Shown here: one piece after another, positions 10,114 through 18,497 of the stretch
Position numbering within the stretch: the first letter of the stretch is position 1
Layout of the letters: each line of letters starts with the position of its first letter
From: Thereva unica
Lineage: Eukaryota; Arthropoda; Insecta; Diptera; Therevidae
Direction of reading: 5' to 3'
Assembly: GCA_949987705.1 (NCBI GenBank)
Contig: CATLJY010000267.1
Coordinates: 1-64,000, forward strand
DNA length: 64,000 nucleotides
Made by a program: the position numbers and the translations under genes
Notes under the pieces: generated by a model
What the model was told of the DNA's origin: nothing
The model's database searches: none
Seen by the model: the letters and a program-made list of their open reading frames with translations, nothing else

Positions 10114-10467
10114 TTATACATTATGTAAGAATTCTAAGCATAAGTGTCCGCAAATCACTGAGTTGAAATTTTGATGAGCTGTATAGTTGTATGTGACTGC
10201 ATCTCCCAAATAATTTACAACTTCCCGAGGTGGCTGCAGATTTCCAAAACTATCAAAGTAATTTATGATATCTCCATTCTTCTTATACGCTACCCAATGC
10301 GTTCCAGGTCCAGATGAAACATCTAGATTTATAATTCCGCTCTCATTTCTCCATGGTTTTTTAGGTAATTGATCGCGCATAAATACTCCTCTAAAGTGGG
10401 CTATATGCTGTGCATATTTACGCAGATCATTTTCATTGAGTGCTCTTTTGGGTAGCGACTTTATTAG
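10114..10467 (-). CDS. Adenovirus-type cysteine protease of the Polinton, no ATG at its start
   Basis: Virion maturation protease. Catalytic His sits in GPGTHWVAY, the acidic partner in NYFDSFG, and the nucleophile Cys in CGHLCLEF. The only in-frame ATG (10380) would remove a conserved N-terminal stretch (NDLRKYAQHIAHFRGVF), which stays open upstream to a stop at 10507-10509 without any ATG. That upstream part overlaps the end of the phospholipase frame, and the two are related by -1 exactly at A AAA AAC (10467-10473). Either the protease is made as a frameshift fusion, or its start codon was lost. About 118 codons are open from the slippery site. Confidence 0.85.
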   Translation of the reverse strand, partial: LIKSLPKRALNENDLRKYAQHIAHFRGVFMRDQLPKKPWRNESGIINLDVSSGPGTHWVAYKKNGDIINYFDSFGNLQPPREVVNYLGDAVTYNYTAHQNFNSVICGHLCLEFLHNV

Positions 10468-11298
10468 TTTTTTGGTTGGGTGTTGAGAAAAAGTCCCAGT
10501 CCTTTCCTATATGGCTTTAGAAATAATCCTTGTCCAGGTTTTCCTAGCGCTATAGCTTCCATTGTCTCATTATGACGTTTCGCTTCCTGCAGCTCCCGAC
10601 GTGCGACACTTGCGGCGTTTACAGCTTTAGCTATACCTGCTGCACCTCCAGATAGCGCTCCAACGGCTGAAAGACCTGCAAAAAGTGGAATGAGGAACGG
10701 TAAAACTCCTCCTACTTTAGGTACTGGTATCACTCTAGGCGTAGTGTAAGATTTTTTCTTCCCCTTGATAACATTCTTTGCCGCACTTAGGGCAATTGTA
10801 GTAGCTTCCAACAGGTCTTTCGGCTTTTTCAGCTTTAACACTTTTCTAGCATTACGTACAGCTTCGCGGAATGATGGACGTAACGTATTCTTCTTCTTCT
10901 TCGAGCAGGTAATTTTTGCTTTGACACCCATTCCAACTTTAATTTTAGCTTTCATGGCGTTTGTTACTAATAGCGCGTTAGCACGTTCTGCAAAGCTAGC
11001 GTCTTTAGATGTTACTCGTTGCCAGGCTTTTTCTTCTAAAATACGGTCAGCTATATGTCGGTCGCTTAAGTCCTTATGATCTCGATATGCAATATCATGC
11101 TGTTTGCAGGCTGCGTCTAGTGGGTTGATGCCAGGATCACCGCGGGCTAGTCTTTTAGCTAACTTTGTTCCTGGACCACAGTATTGATATCCCGGTAGAT
11201 GAAGCTCAAGCGGTAACTTATTTATAACAGTGTTTAACAGTCCTCCCCCCCTTGACAGCTCTTCGATGAATGGTGCGTTTCTTACTATGGTCAATCAT
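10464..11298 (-). pseudogene. Phospholipase A2-like virion protein, N-terminus frameshifted
   Basis: The frame 11294-10464 carries the calcium-loop block YQYCGPGTKL and the catalytic CKQHDIAY block of parvovirus-type phospholipase A2 domains, then a basic middle and a glycine/alanine-rich hydrophobic stretch (~200-225). In parvoviruses this domain helps virions leave endosomes; a similar job here is inference. The frame has no ATG. An ATG at 11298 lies in another frame, and the two frames meet at a run of seven C on the plus strand (11245-11251), so a one-base homopolymer indel is the likely break. The stop TAA (10464-10466) follows directly on the slippery heptamer described for the protease. 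Confidence 0.8.
10467..10473 (-). promoter_or_regulatory. Candidate -1 ribosomal frameshift site A AAA AAC
   Basis: On the minus strand the phospholipase frame reads CCA AAA AAC TAA, a perfect X XXY YYZ heptamer in phase, directly before the stop. A -1 slip enters the protease frame, which is open to its end. I see no clear pseudoknot within the next 60 bases, so efficiency is uncertain. Confidence 0.5.
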
Positions 11299-11330
11299 TT
11301 TATAGGTTTACTGTAAGACTGATTAAAACC

Positions 11331-11338
11331 TATAAAAG
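11331..11338 (+). promoter_or_regulatory. TATA box of the ATPase gene
   Basis: TATAAAAG lies 43 bp upstream of the ATPase ATG in the short divergent gap between the phospholipase and ATPase genes. Confidence 0.45.
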
Positions 11339-11373
11339 TACGGGTATTTATAGGGATTGGGTTAGTGTGCAAC

Positions 11374-12061
11374 ATGAAGTTTATCAAGCAACAAGCGTGT
11401 CTACCAGTTAGAAATACTGATGTGGAAATTACAAGTACATCAAAGAAGCATGGGGTGCTGCTACCAAACAGTATAAGAGGTATTATTGTTGGACCGTCGA
11501 ATTGTGGCAAGACAAATGTTATGCTAAGTCTACTGGAGCATCCTAACGGTCTGAGATTCGAGAATACATATATACATTTACTCAAAGTCGCTAAGTCAGC
11601 CGAAATACGAGTATTTAGGAGAAGTTGTAGCTCACATATCAGGTTTGGGCTATTATACGTTTTCTAACAACCACGATGTTATACCACCGGAGGAAGCAAA
11701 GCCAAACTCAATTTTCATCTTTGATGATGTAGCCTGCGATAAACAAAATAATATTAGAGCCTACTTTTGTATGGGGAGGCATAACGACATTGACAGCTTT
11801 TACCTCTGTCAAACTTATACTCATATACCAAAGCATCTAATCCGAGATAATGCAAACTTTCTGATCATATTCAAACAAGATGATTTGAACCTGAAGCATG
11901 TATACAATGATCATGTGAATAGTGATATGGAATTCGCAAAGTTCAGAAAAGCGTGTGCAAACTGTTGGAAAGACAAATATGGATTCTTAGTAATTGATAA
12001 GGACAGCCCCATGGGCAAAGGTCGATATCGAAAAGGCTTTGATGTATTCATGAGCCTATGA
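11374..12061 (+). pseudogene. Polinton genome-packaging ATPase, one frameshift
   Basis: FtsK/HerA-like ATPase that would pump DNA into capsids. From the ATG at 11374 (the frame opens slightly earlier with GTG) the Walker A motif GPSNCGKTN is at about residue 43. The frame then loses homology after NTYIHL and ends at 11667. The second frame, open from upstream of 11645, carries Walker B IFIFDDV and the downstream blocks QTYTHIPKHLIRDNANF, ending at 12061. The homologous reading passes from frame 1 to frame 2 between about 11565 and 11582, consistent with one extra base. So both ATP-binding motifs are present but on different frames. An assembly error is possible. Confidence 0.88.
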
Positions 12062-12101
12062 AGGAGCCCACCTAATCAGCTGACCAGGTCTTTCAGCTCC
12101 G

Positions 12102-13672
12102 CCTGGCTGGTCTGTCTGGCTGGTCTGTCTGGCTGGTCTGTCTGGCTGGTTGGCTGGTCTGTCTGGCTGGTTGGCTGGTCTGTCTGGCTGGTCTGTCTGG
12201 CTGGTTGGCTGGTCTGTATGGCTGGTTGGCTGGTCTGTCTGGCTGGTCTGTCTGGCTGGTTGGCTGGTCTGTCTGGCTGGTTAGCTGGTCTGTCTGGCTG
12301 GTTGGCTGGTCTGTCTGGCTGGTCTGTCTGGCTGGTTGGCTGGTCTGTCTGGCTGGTTGGCTGGTCTGTCTGGCTGGTTGGCTGGTCTGTCTGGCTGGTT
12401 GGCTGGTCTGTCTGGCTGGTCTGTCTGGCTGGTTGGCTGGTCTGTCTGGCTGGTTAGCTGGTCTGTCTGGCTGGTTGGCTGGTCTGTCTGGCTGGTTGGC
12501 TGGTCTGTCTGGCTGGTCTGTCTGGCTGGTTGGCTGGTCTGTCTGGCTGGTTGGCTGGTCTGTCTGGCTGGTTGGCTGGTCTGTCTGGCTGGTCTGTCTG
12601 GCTGGCTGGCTGGTCTGTCTGGCTGGTTGGCTGGTCTGTCTGGCTGGTTGGCTGGTCTGTCTGGCTGGTCTGTCTGGCTGGTTGGCTGGTCTGTCTGGCT
12701 GGTTGGCTGGTCTGTCTGGCTGGTCTGTCTGGCTGGTTGGCTGGTCTGTCTGGCTGGTTGGCTGGTCTGTCTGGCTGGTCTGTCTGGCTGGTTGGCTGGT
12801 CTGTCTGGCTGGTTAGCTGGTCTGTCTGGCTGGTTGGCTGGTCTGTCTGGCTGGTTGGCTGGTCTGTCTGGCTGGTCTGTCTGGCTGGTTGGCTGGTCTG
12901 TCTGGCTGGTTGGCTGGTCTGTCTGGCTGGTCTGTCTGGCTGGTTGGCTGGTCTGTCTGGCTGGTTGGCTGGTCTGTCTGGCTGGTTGGCTGGTCTGTCT
13001 GGCTGGTCTGTCTGGCTGGTTGGCTGGTCTGTCTGGCTGGTTGGCTGGTCTGTCTGGCTGGTTGGCTGGTCTGTCTGGCTGGTTGGCTGGTCTGTCTGGC
13101 TGGTTGGCTGGTCTGTCTGGCTGGTCTGTCTGGCTGGTTGGCTGGTCTGTCTGGCTGGTTGGCTGGTCTGTCTGGCTGGTCTGTCTGGCTGGTTGGCTGG
13201 TCTGTCTGGCTGGTTGGCTGGTCTGTCTGGCTGGTCTGTCTGGCTGGTTGGCTGGTCTGTCTGGCTGGTTAGCTGGTCTGTCTGGCTGGTTGGCTGGTCT
13301 GTCTGGCTGGTTGGCTGGTCTGTCTGGCTGGTCTGTCTGGCTGGTTGGCTGGTCTGTCTGGCTGGTTGGCTGGTCTGTCTGGCTGGTCTGTCTGGCTGGT
13401 TGGCTGGTCTGTCTGGCTGGTTGGCTGGTCTGTCTGGCTGGTTGGCTGGTCTGTCTGGCTGGTCTGTCTGGCTGGTTGGCTGGTCTGTCTGGCTGGTTGG
13501 CTGGTCTGTCTGGCTGGTCTGTCAGGCTGGTTGGTTGGTCTGTCTGGCCGGTTGGCCGGTCTGTCTGGCTGGTTGGCTGGTCTGTCTGGCTGGTCTGTCT
13601 GGCTGGTTGGCTGGTCTGTCTGGCTGGTGTGTCTGGCTGATCTATCTGGTTGACCTGCCTGGTACGTCTGGA
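12102..13672 (+). repeat. Adenine-free GGCTGG minisatellite, 1.57 kb
   Basis: The array mixes two units: 13-bp GGCTGGTCTGTCT and a 21-bp form that adds GGCTGGTT in front. The plus strand has almost no A (only rare TTAGC variants). GGCTGGTTGGCTGG fits a two-tier G-quadruplex pattern (four GG tracts with two-base loops). Neither unit contains a stop codon in any frame, so long frames appear on both strands (for example 12281-13834 minus and 12336-13640 plus); these are by-products. It lies between the ATPase stop and the TATA box of the next gene. Confidence 0.97.
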
Positions 13673-13674
13673 TC

Positions 13675-13682
13675 TATATAAA
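13675..13682 (+). promoter_or_regulatory. TATA box after the minisatellite
   Basis: TATATAAA starts directly where the minisatellite decays and lies 61 bp before the ATG of the next gene. Confidence 0.45.
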
Positions 13683-13735
13683 TGCTTATTAGCATAGCTG
13701 TATATCATTGTAGCTGTAACCACCTGTGTAGCAAC

Positions 13736-14015
13736 ATGAATGAAAAATTGATGAAGGATATTATAAAGACTCGTGAGGCTATACGAAGAAAATATAAAGC
13801 TCTCAAGACTGGTAAAATTGAATCTGAAGCTCAATTAGAGGAAACATTTAAACCTATAACCAACACGCTGAAAAAGCTCACAACAACAGCAGCATCAGTG
13901 AAACTTGAACCAAAAGAAGAAGAAGATGAAATTAAGCAAGAGTGCAATGAAGAAGCATACACACCACCACCACCACCACGTAAATACTTAAAGCTAGAGC
14001 CACCGAGTTATTCTG

Positions 14016-14047
<32 letters not shown>

Positions 14048-14626
14048 CAGTTTGTCACACCTACAAAAGAACCAAAATTAGAGTCTGCAGACCAGATACT
14101 AAACAAATATAAACAACTACTGGAAAATGATAGCACGAGAATTGATAAAACGTATGGAGCGTACTATAAGAACGATATGTGGAATATTGGTAATTCGAGA
14201 TTAAAAGTTGATAAAGAATACTTTCTTATAGATGGCAAGCGGTACAAGATAACTGAAGGTCTAGCTGAATTAATTTTTATGAAAAAGCCTCGAGGCTACT
14301 CAAAAGAAGACTTGTCCAATTATCAAAAAATTGTAAATGATACATGCACCCACAGACGTGATTTTAAGGAAAACCAGCAAATAAAAGGAACAAATAGCTT
14401 CAAATATAGAAACATAATAAAAAAGTTGATTCACACTCCTCATACTGGAACGGGAATAATGCAAATTCCAAAGAAAAATATCGATTACATATATTGGGAT
14501 GACCCCAATGAGCTAGTTGATAGGCTCCGAATATTGATAGCATCTCAGCAAGCTGGAAATAATAGCCATAGTAATGAAATAGTGTCAATCATTGAGGAGT
14601 TGCGGGAAGCTGACATTATAGTATAA
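13736..14626 (+). CDS. Polinton DUF8207-type protein of unknown function
   Basis: 296 residues from the ATG at 13736; the frame opens at 13682 but the first 18 codons look like leader. The N-terminal half is charged and low in complexity: a lysine-rich helix, glutamate/lysine stretches, a proline run (~80) and ten aspartates (~100). The C-terminal half is compact, with the blocks YFLIDGKRYKITEGLAELIF and YSKEDLSNYQKIVNDT, which I associate with the DUF8207 family found in insect Polintons. The acidic tract suggests a nucleic-acid-mimicking or basic-protein-binding role, but that is inference. It is downstream of a TATA box and its stop overlaps the TATA box of the next gene. Confidence 0.8.
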
Positions 14627-14629
14627 ATA
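14622..14629 (+). promoter_or_regulatory. TATA box of the fibre-like gene
   Basis: TATAAATA overlaps the stop codon of the preceding gene and lies about 40 bp before the ATG at 14664. Confidence 0.4.
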
Positions 14630-14663
14630 TTCCCGCCCACATAGAACTATTAACATTTCGGAA

Positions 14664-15020
14664 ATGAGCGTTAACAAGTTTGGTCGATCTTTCAAACGGC
14701 AAAAATTTAGAGCAGTGGGTGATCGCGGTCCACCTGGAATTCCTGGAAAAGACGGTCCTGCTGGACCAAAAGGAAACGGTTTCAATTTAACATCAGATGG
14801 TGACTATGATCTTACCTTGAAAAGAATCAAAAACCTAGGTGATCCAAAAGAAAATGCTGACGCTGCAACCAAAAACTATGTCGACGAAGAAATACGGGAA
14901 AGCATTGACAAAGCAGTAGAGAATCTAACGATGTTCATTTATCGCGAAATTGCGAAGATCGAAAATTATATATTCTCACACATAATTAATAAGAAGGCTG
15001 AAAATGGCATCTCTGAGTAA
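14664..15020 (+). CDS. Collagen-like, fibre-like small protein of the Polinton
   Basis: 118 residues. After a basic N-terminus come seven Gly-X-Y triplets (from GDRGPPGIPGKDG), then a segment with LKRIKNLGDPKENADAATKN, which resembles shaft repeats of phage and adenovirus fibres (a leucine/asparagine motif followed by DAATKxYVD). The C-terminus is predicted helical. A short collagen stem plus a shaft repeat suggests a trimeric surface appendage. There is no signal peptide. It overlaps the integrase start by 17 bp in another frame. The family is not named; the fibre role is inference from motif type. Confidence 0.7.
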   Translation: MSVNKFGRSFKRQKFRAVGDRGPPGIPGKDGPAGPKGNGFNLTSDGDYDLTLKRIKNLGDPKENADAATKNYVDEEIRESIDKAVENLTMFIYREIAKIENYIFSHIINKKAENGISE

Positions 15021-15930
15021 GAGACAAGTAGTAAATGAGCTTCACAAACCTGCTCGTCGAAATTTTTCTAGGCGGAGAGTTATTATTAAAGGTCTGGATG
15101 ATTTGTGGCAGGCTGACTTGGTGGAAATGGATGCATATAAACATGTAAACAAAGGATTCCGCTACTTACTGACTGTAATTGATGCATTTTATAAATATGC
15201 CTGGGCTATGCCAATTAAAAGAAAAACCGGTCCAGAAGTCACAGAAGCGATGCAATCAATATTTAAAGATGGGCGCACACCTAACAATTTGCAAACGGAT
15301 GATGGTAAGGAATTCTACAACTCTCACTTTCAAAAGCTAATGAGCAAATATAAAATCAACCACTACTCAACATATACATCGCTTAAGGCATCAATAGTGG
15401 AAAGATTCAACCGAACTTTAAAGAGCATGATGTGGAAGGAATTTAGCATGAATGGATCCTACAAATGGATTTCTATGATGAAAAAACTGCTATCACAATA
15501 CAATACAAAAAAACATCGAACAATTAAAATGCGCCCCTGTGATGTTAATAGGACAAATGAAAAGCTACTTCTTGCTACAGCCTATAATCACATCAAAATT
15601 GCCCCTTCACCTGCATATAAAATAGGAGACCGCGTCCGCATAAGCAAATATAAACATCTATTTGAAAAAGGCTACACACCAAACTGGACAACTGAAATCT
15701 TTAAAATCTCCAAGGTTCAACTGACTAATCCACCGACATATCAACTTGAGGACTACCAGGGCAACCCCATTAAAGGTGGATTCTATGAAAAGGAATTGCA
15801 GAAAGTTAAACACTCAGATCTCTACCTAGTTGAAAAAATATTGAAAAAGAGCGGTGATAAAGTTTATGTTAAATGGTTGGGGTTCTCACGAGAACATAAT
15901 TCTTGGATAAATGCTAATGATGTATTATAA
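15004..15930 (+). CDS. Polinton retroviral-type integrase with chromodomain
   Basis: 308 residues from ATG at 15004. The DDE triad is readable: Asp in WQADLVEMD, Asp in LQTDDGKEFYN and Glu in ASIVERFNRT, with the usual spacing. The C-terminal 45 residues (from about LVEKILKKSGDKVYVKWLGF) form a chromodomain that could direct insertion to modified histones. The frame is complete, so with the matching inverted repeats and 6-bp TSD the integration machinery of this copy looks intact. An AATAAA signal follows at about 15934, overlapping a convergent signal. Confidence 0.95.
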   Translation: MASLSKRQVVNELHKPARRNFSRRRVIIKGLDDLWQADLVEMDAYKHVNKGFRYLLTVIDAFYKYAWAMPIKRKTGPEVTEAMQSIFKDGRTPNNLQTDDGKEFYNSHFQKLMSKYKINHYSTYTSLKASIVERFNRTLKSMMWKEFSMNGSYKWISMMKKLLSQYNTKKHRTIKMRPCDVNRTNEKLLLATAYNHIKIAPSPAYKIGDRVRISKYKHLFEKGYTPNWTTEIFKISKVQLTNPPTYQLEDYQGNPIKGGFYEKELQKVKHSDLYLVEKILKKSGDKVYVKWLGFSREHNSWINANDVL

Positions 15931-15954
15931 ATTAAATAAAAAGACATTTTTTTT

Positions 15955-16185
15955 TTATAACAAATTTGTTTTATTTTCAAATCTTATGCTATATATTTTT
16001 TCACGATGATGTTGGTTTAATATGGGCTCTAGGATTTTACTTGTATTGATGATTCTCTGTTGAAATCTGCATCTATCAAGGGCACATATGTGCCATTGCC
16101 CCAGGCGGCTGGCTCTATAAGCGAAATCCCATACATGCATGATGTGTACATCTGGTGTTAGTGTAAATCGAACTCTTTTCTGCAT
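15955..16185 (-). CDS. Small Polinton protein, 76 aa, unknown
   Basis: ATG at 16185, overlapping the upstream gene by 28 bp. It contains WDFAYRASRLGQWHICALDRCR, a tryptophan- and arginine-rich block, and no membrane segment. It is the last of three same-strand small genes and convergent with the integrase. Overlap and order argue that it is translated; function is not known. Confidence 0.6.
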   Translation of the reverse strand: MQKRVRFTLTPDVHIMHVWDFAYRASRLGQWHICALDRCRFQQRIINTSKILEPILNQHHREKIYSIRFENKTNLL

Positions 16186-16460
16186 TCTCTACAGCTGCTT
16201 TTGGTGATCTGCACATAAAAATTTATTAGGCGTTGAGCCGCCTGTTTATACCGCTCCACAAAACAGCATCCACACGTATCTGGCCCACAAGTTGTTTTAT
16301 CGTTCGACCATGGGCAGTTCTTGTAATGTGCTCCATGTATAGAATAAACTTTTCCAGCATTTTCATATTCTTGGACATATCTGTAGAGTTTCTTTATTTT
16401 TTCCTTATGCTCCTCCAGCAGAATACTAGAGTATTCTTCGAGAAATTTTGGGATGCTCAT
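16158..16460 (-). CDS. Small cysteine-rich Polinton protein, 100 aa, unknown
   Basis: ATG at 16460, two bases after the stop of the preceding frame. Cysteines are clustered (CPWSND..CGPDTCGCC, then CRECRKEF), suggesting a metal-binding or disulfide-rich fold. The N-terminal half is helical and charged. It sits between the two other small minus-strand genes. Not recognised. Confidence 0.6.
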   Translation of the reverse strand: MSIPKFLEEYSSILLEEHKEKIKKLYRYVQEYENAGKVYSIHGAHYKNCPWSNDKTTCGPDTCGCCFVERYKQAAQRLINFYVQITKSSCRECRKEFDLH

Positions 16461-16462
16461 AT

Positions 16463-16645
16463 TTACCTATCCTTTATCTGCTGATATCTTATGGATGAAG
16501 AAGTATCTTTACTCTCAGATGATGATGATGATGATTGCTTTGATTTAATTGATAGAGAATTCAGCTGATATTTTAATTCTTTTACTTTGCTTCCTTTATC
16601 ACACTTTTCCTGAAGCAATCTGGTTGAATCCTTATAACTGTTCAT
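16463..16645 (-). CDS. Small serine-rich Polinton protein, 60 aa, unknown
   Basis: ATG at 16645. Lysine-rich N-terminus, then a serine run (~38-45). It is first in the three-gene minus-strand cluster and its stop is two bases before the next ATG. Low complexity makes homology hard to judge. Confidence 0.45.
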   Translation of the reverse strand: MNSYKDSTRLLQEKCDKGSKVKELKYQLNSLSIKSKQSSSSSSESKDTSSSIRYQQIKDR

Positions 16646-16735
16646 CACCGCAACCGGAAGAAAACTAACCTAACATTCCCCCTTCAAGGATTTATATACA
16701 TAATAATTGAATCAAAGATCATTACAAAAGATCCC

Positions 16736-17377
16736 TCAAGAGCTTCTTTAATTCTTAGTTCAACTAGCTTCTCACAGCTGGCGCTCACATCTCGCACCAA
16801 CTTTCCACCCCATGCCGGTTCTGGGCCACGCAAACATACATCCAGAGCCTTAAGTCACATCCCCAAATCCCATGCCAGCTCTGGGCCATATCCCAAGACA
16901 TTTCTGCGCCACCTTCAATTCCTGCTCTGGGTCAAATTCCATGCCCGTTCTGCACCACCTTCAAATCCCATGCCTGCTCTGGGCCACCCCATCCAAGACA
17001 CAAACTTACATCCAGAGCTTTCAGTCACACCCCCAAATCCCATGCCGGTTCTACACCACATCCAAGACCAGAACTTTCACCCATCTCCAACCACCAACTG
17101 TAAGCCACCTTATCCATGACTCACACCAAAAAATACCTCATACACCCACATCAAGAGCTTTCAAGTCACCTTATCCAAGACACAAACCTAAAACACCTCA
17201 TACACGCACATAAAGAGCTTTCACCCATCTCCACACACCAACTCTAAGCCACCTTATCCAAGACACAAACCTAAAACACCTCGTACACGTACATAAAGAG
17301 CTTTCAGACCCCCCCAAATCCTATGTCACTACGAAGCCACCTCCTAGGTGGCCCCGGAGTGACATAGCTCTACTACT
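16736..17377 (-). repeat. Polinton right terminal inverted repeat
   Basis: Inverse of 2243-2885. It ends at CTACTACT and is followed directly by TTTATA, the second target-site copy. The hairpin palindrome recurs at 17321-17367. Small differences between the two repeats indicate limited divergence since insertion. Confidence 0.95.
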
Positions 17378-17383
17378 TTTATA

Positions 17384-17616
17384 GTCTTACGTATGTTCAG
17401 GTTTCACTTAGATCTTCTTCAGTTTAAGATATTTTTAGTATTTTATGGCTTACTGGCACCGGTCAGTTTCGCGATTCTTAGTAAATTAGCGTTGGTACTT
17501 TAAATTTCGCTCGCTCGTTAACCATCAATTTGTCGCTGCTCAAGTCAATGAACTTCTCTCTTAAATGCATTAAATTTGTACATTTATTAATTTGCGATAT
17601 TTAATAATTACCCAAC
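17384..17616. other. Short unique flank between Polinton and BEL-1
   Basis: About 230 bp of AT-rich sequence with no gene. Together with 34063-34337 it is probably the original 3' flank of the serine protease homologue gene, before the two insertions. Confidence 0.5.
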
Positions 17617-17621
17617 ATACC

Positions 17622-18147
17622 TGTTAGACATCCACATCCACCAGGAATTACACGAAAATCAGAAAATCAGAAAACAGCAACACTTAACATATAAAACCAA
17701 AACTTGTTTACTGCACCCACATAAGCCAAAGTTTGACAGTTTAATGCAAACAATACACTAACACTTAAAGCAGAAAAATGTGGGCGGAGTAAACAAGAAG
17801 ACCGATGCAGCGGTAATAACCGATCGTGAAAATTACGGTCAAAGTGCTGAGGTCACGTAGGCATGTTATTATAAAAGAAGGATCAGCTGTAAAATTATAC
17901 TTCACTAGTTAGTTTTGTTTGAATTGGACATTTTTTGAATTTTGATCGCGAAAAATTGTAGCGAATACAGTAAATTAAATTAAGTTAGAATTTTGTTTGG
18001 AAAATAGTTAAGTGAAGCGAATGTACATACATAAACGTGTAAATAAAGTTTAAGTTTATTGTGCGTACGGAGTTTTGATTATAAAGAACATTATTTTTGG
18101 ACGAATTTGAGGTGCGCGAATATTTCGTTTATTTTAACTTCTGAACA
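17622..18147 (+). repeat. BEL-1 5' LTR
   Basis: 526 bp, TG...CA ends. A TATA-like TTATAAAAG occurs at about 17870 and a start-site region follows. The partner at 33532-34057 differs at two visible positions (GCTGAGG/GCTGGGG and GAACATTA/GAAAATTA). Confidence 0.95.
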
Positions 18148-18153
18148 TTTTTA

Positions 18154-18171
18154 TGGTCCTTCGAGCCGGAT
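18154..18171 (+). promoter_or_regulatory. BEL-1 primer-binding site
   Basis: TGGTCCTTCGAGCCGGAT begins six bases after the LTR. The same 18 bases follow the 5' LTR of BEL-2 (minus strand, about 54720-54737), so both elements use one tRNA primer. The tRNA is not assigned here. Confidence 0.75.
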
Positions 18172-18497
18172 TTGTTTGATTGTGAAATATTCGTGTTACT
18201 GGCATATTAAGAATAGTTTTGCGAACAAGGTGCCGGTTAATTTGCAAGTGGTGTGCTTAAAACGTTTGCGTTTTTTACAAGTGTTAAATTTGAGAGCGCG
18301 GACAATTAATAACATAAACAAATTAGTGCGTAACTCTGAAAGGACAGAAGAGTTTTCTAATAGTGCAAGGACATTACCCAGCTCATATTGTCCACCACGT
18401 GGAGTAACCAAGGAGCACCAGAAAGGATTCCAGTTACCTATTCATCAGATCGGTGAGTACTCCATTTTCTTATTTTTATATACAAAATTACGCAAAC

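Larger units (their letters stand above)
2243..17377 (+). mobile_element. Polinton/Maverick element, 15.1 kb, both ends present
   Basis: The element starts AGTAGTAGAGCTATG and ends with the inverse. It is flanked by identical 6-bp duplicates TTTATA at 2237-2242 and 17378-17383, the duplication length expected for Polintons, and has roughly 640-bp terminal inverted repeats. Inside are the family hallmark genes: protein-primed DNA polymerase B, integrase with DDE triad, major and minor capsid proteins, adenovirus-type protease and packaging ATPase. Genes run inward from both sides and convergently in blocks. Polymerase, integrase and capsid genes are open; the phospholipase and ATPase genes each have a one-base frameshift. 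It can be described as an endogenous virus-like transposon copy that is young but not fully intact. Confidence 0.97.

Noticed and set aside
11295..11306. Minus-strand TATA box for the phospholipase gene
   Set aside because: TATAAAAT overlaps the candidate ATG itself, so it cannot be the promoter of that start.
12205..13834. Long open frames on both strands in the minisatellite, up to 517 codons
   Set aside because: The repeat units lack stop codons in all frames, so the frames are a by-product; no start context or conserved flank supports them.
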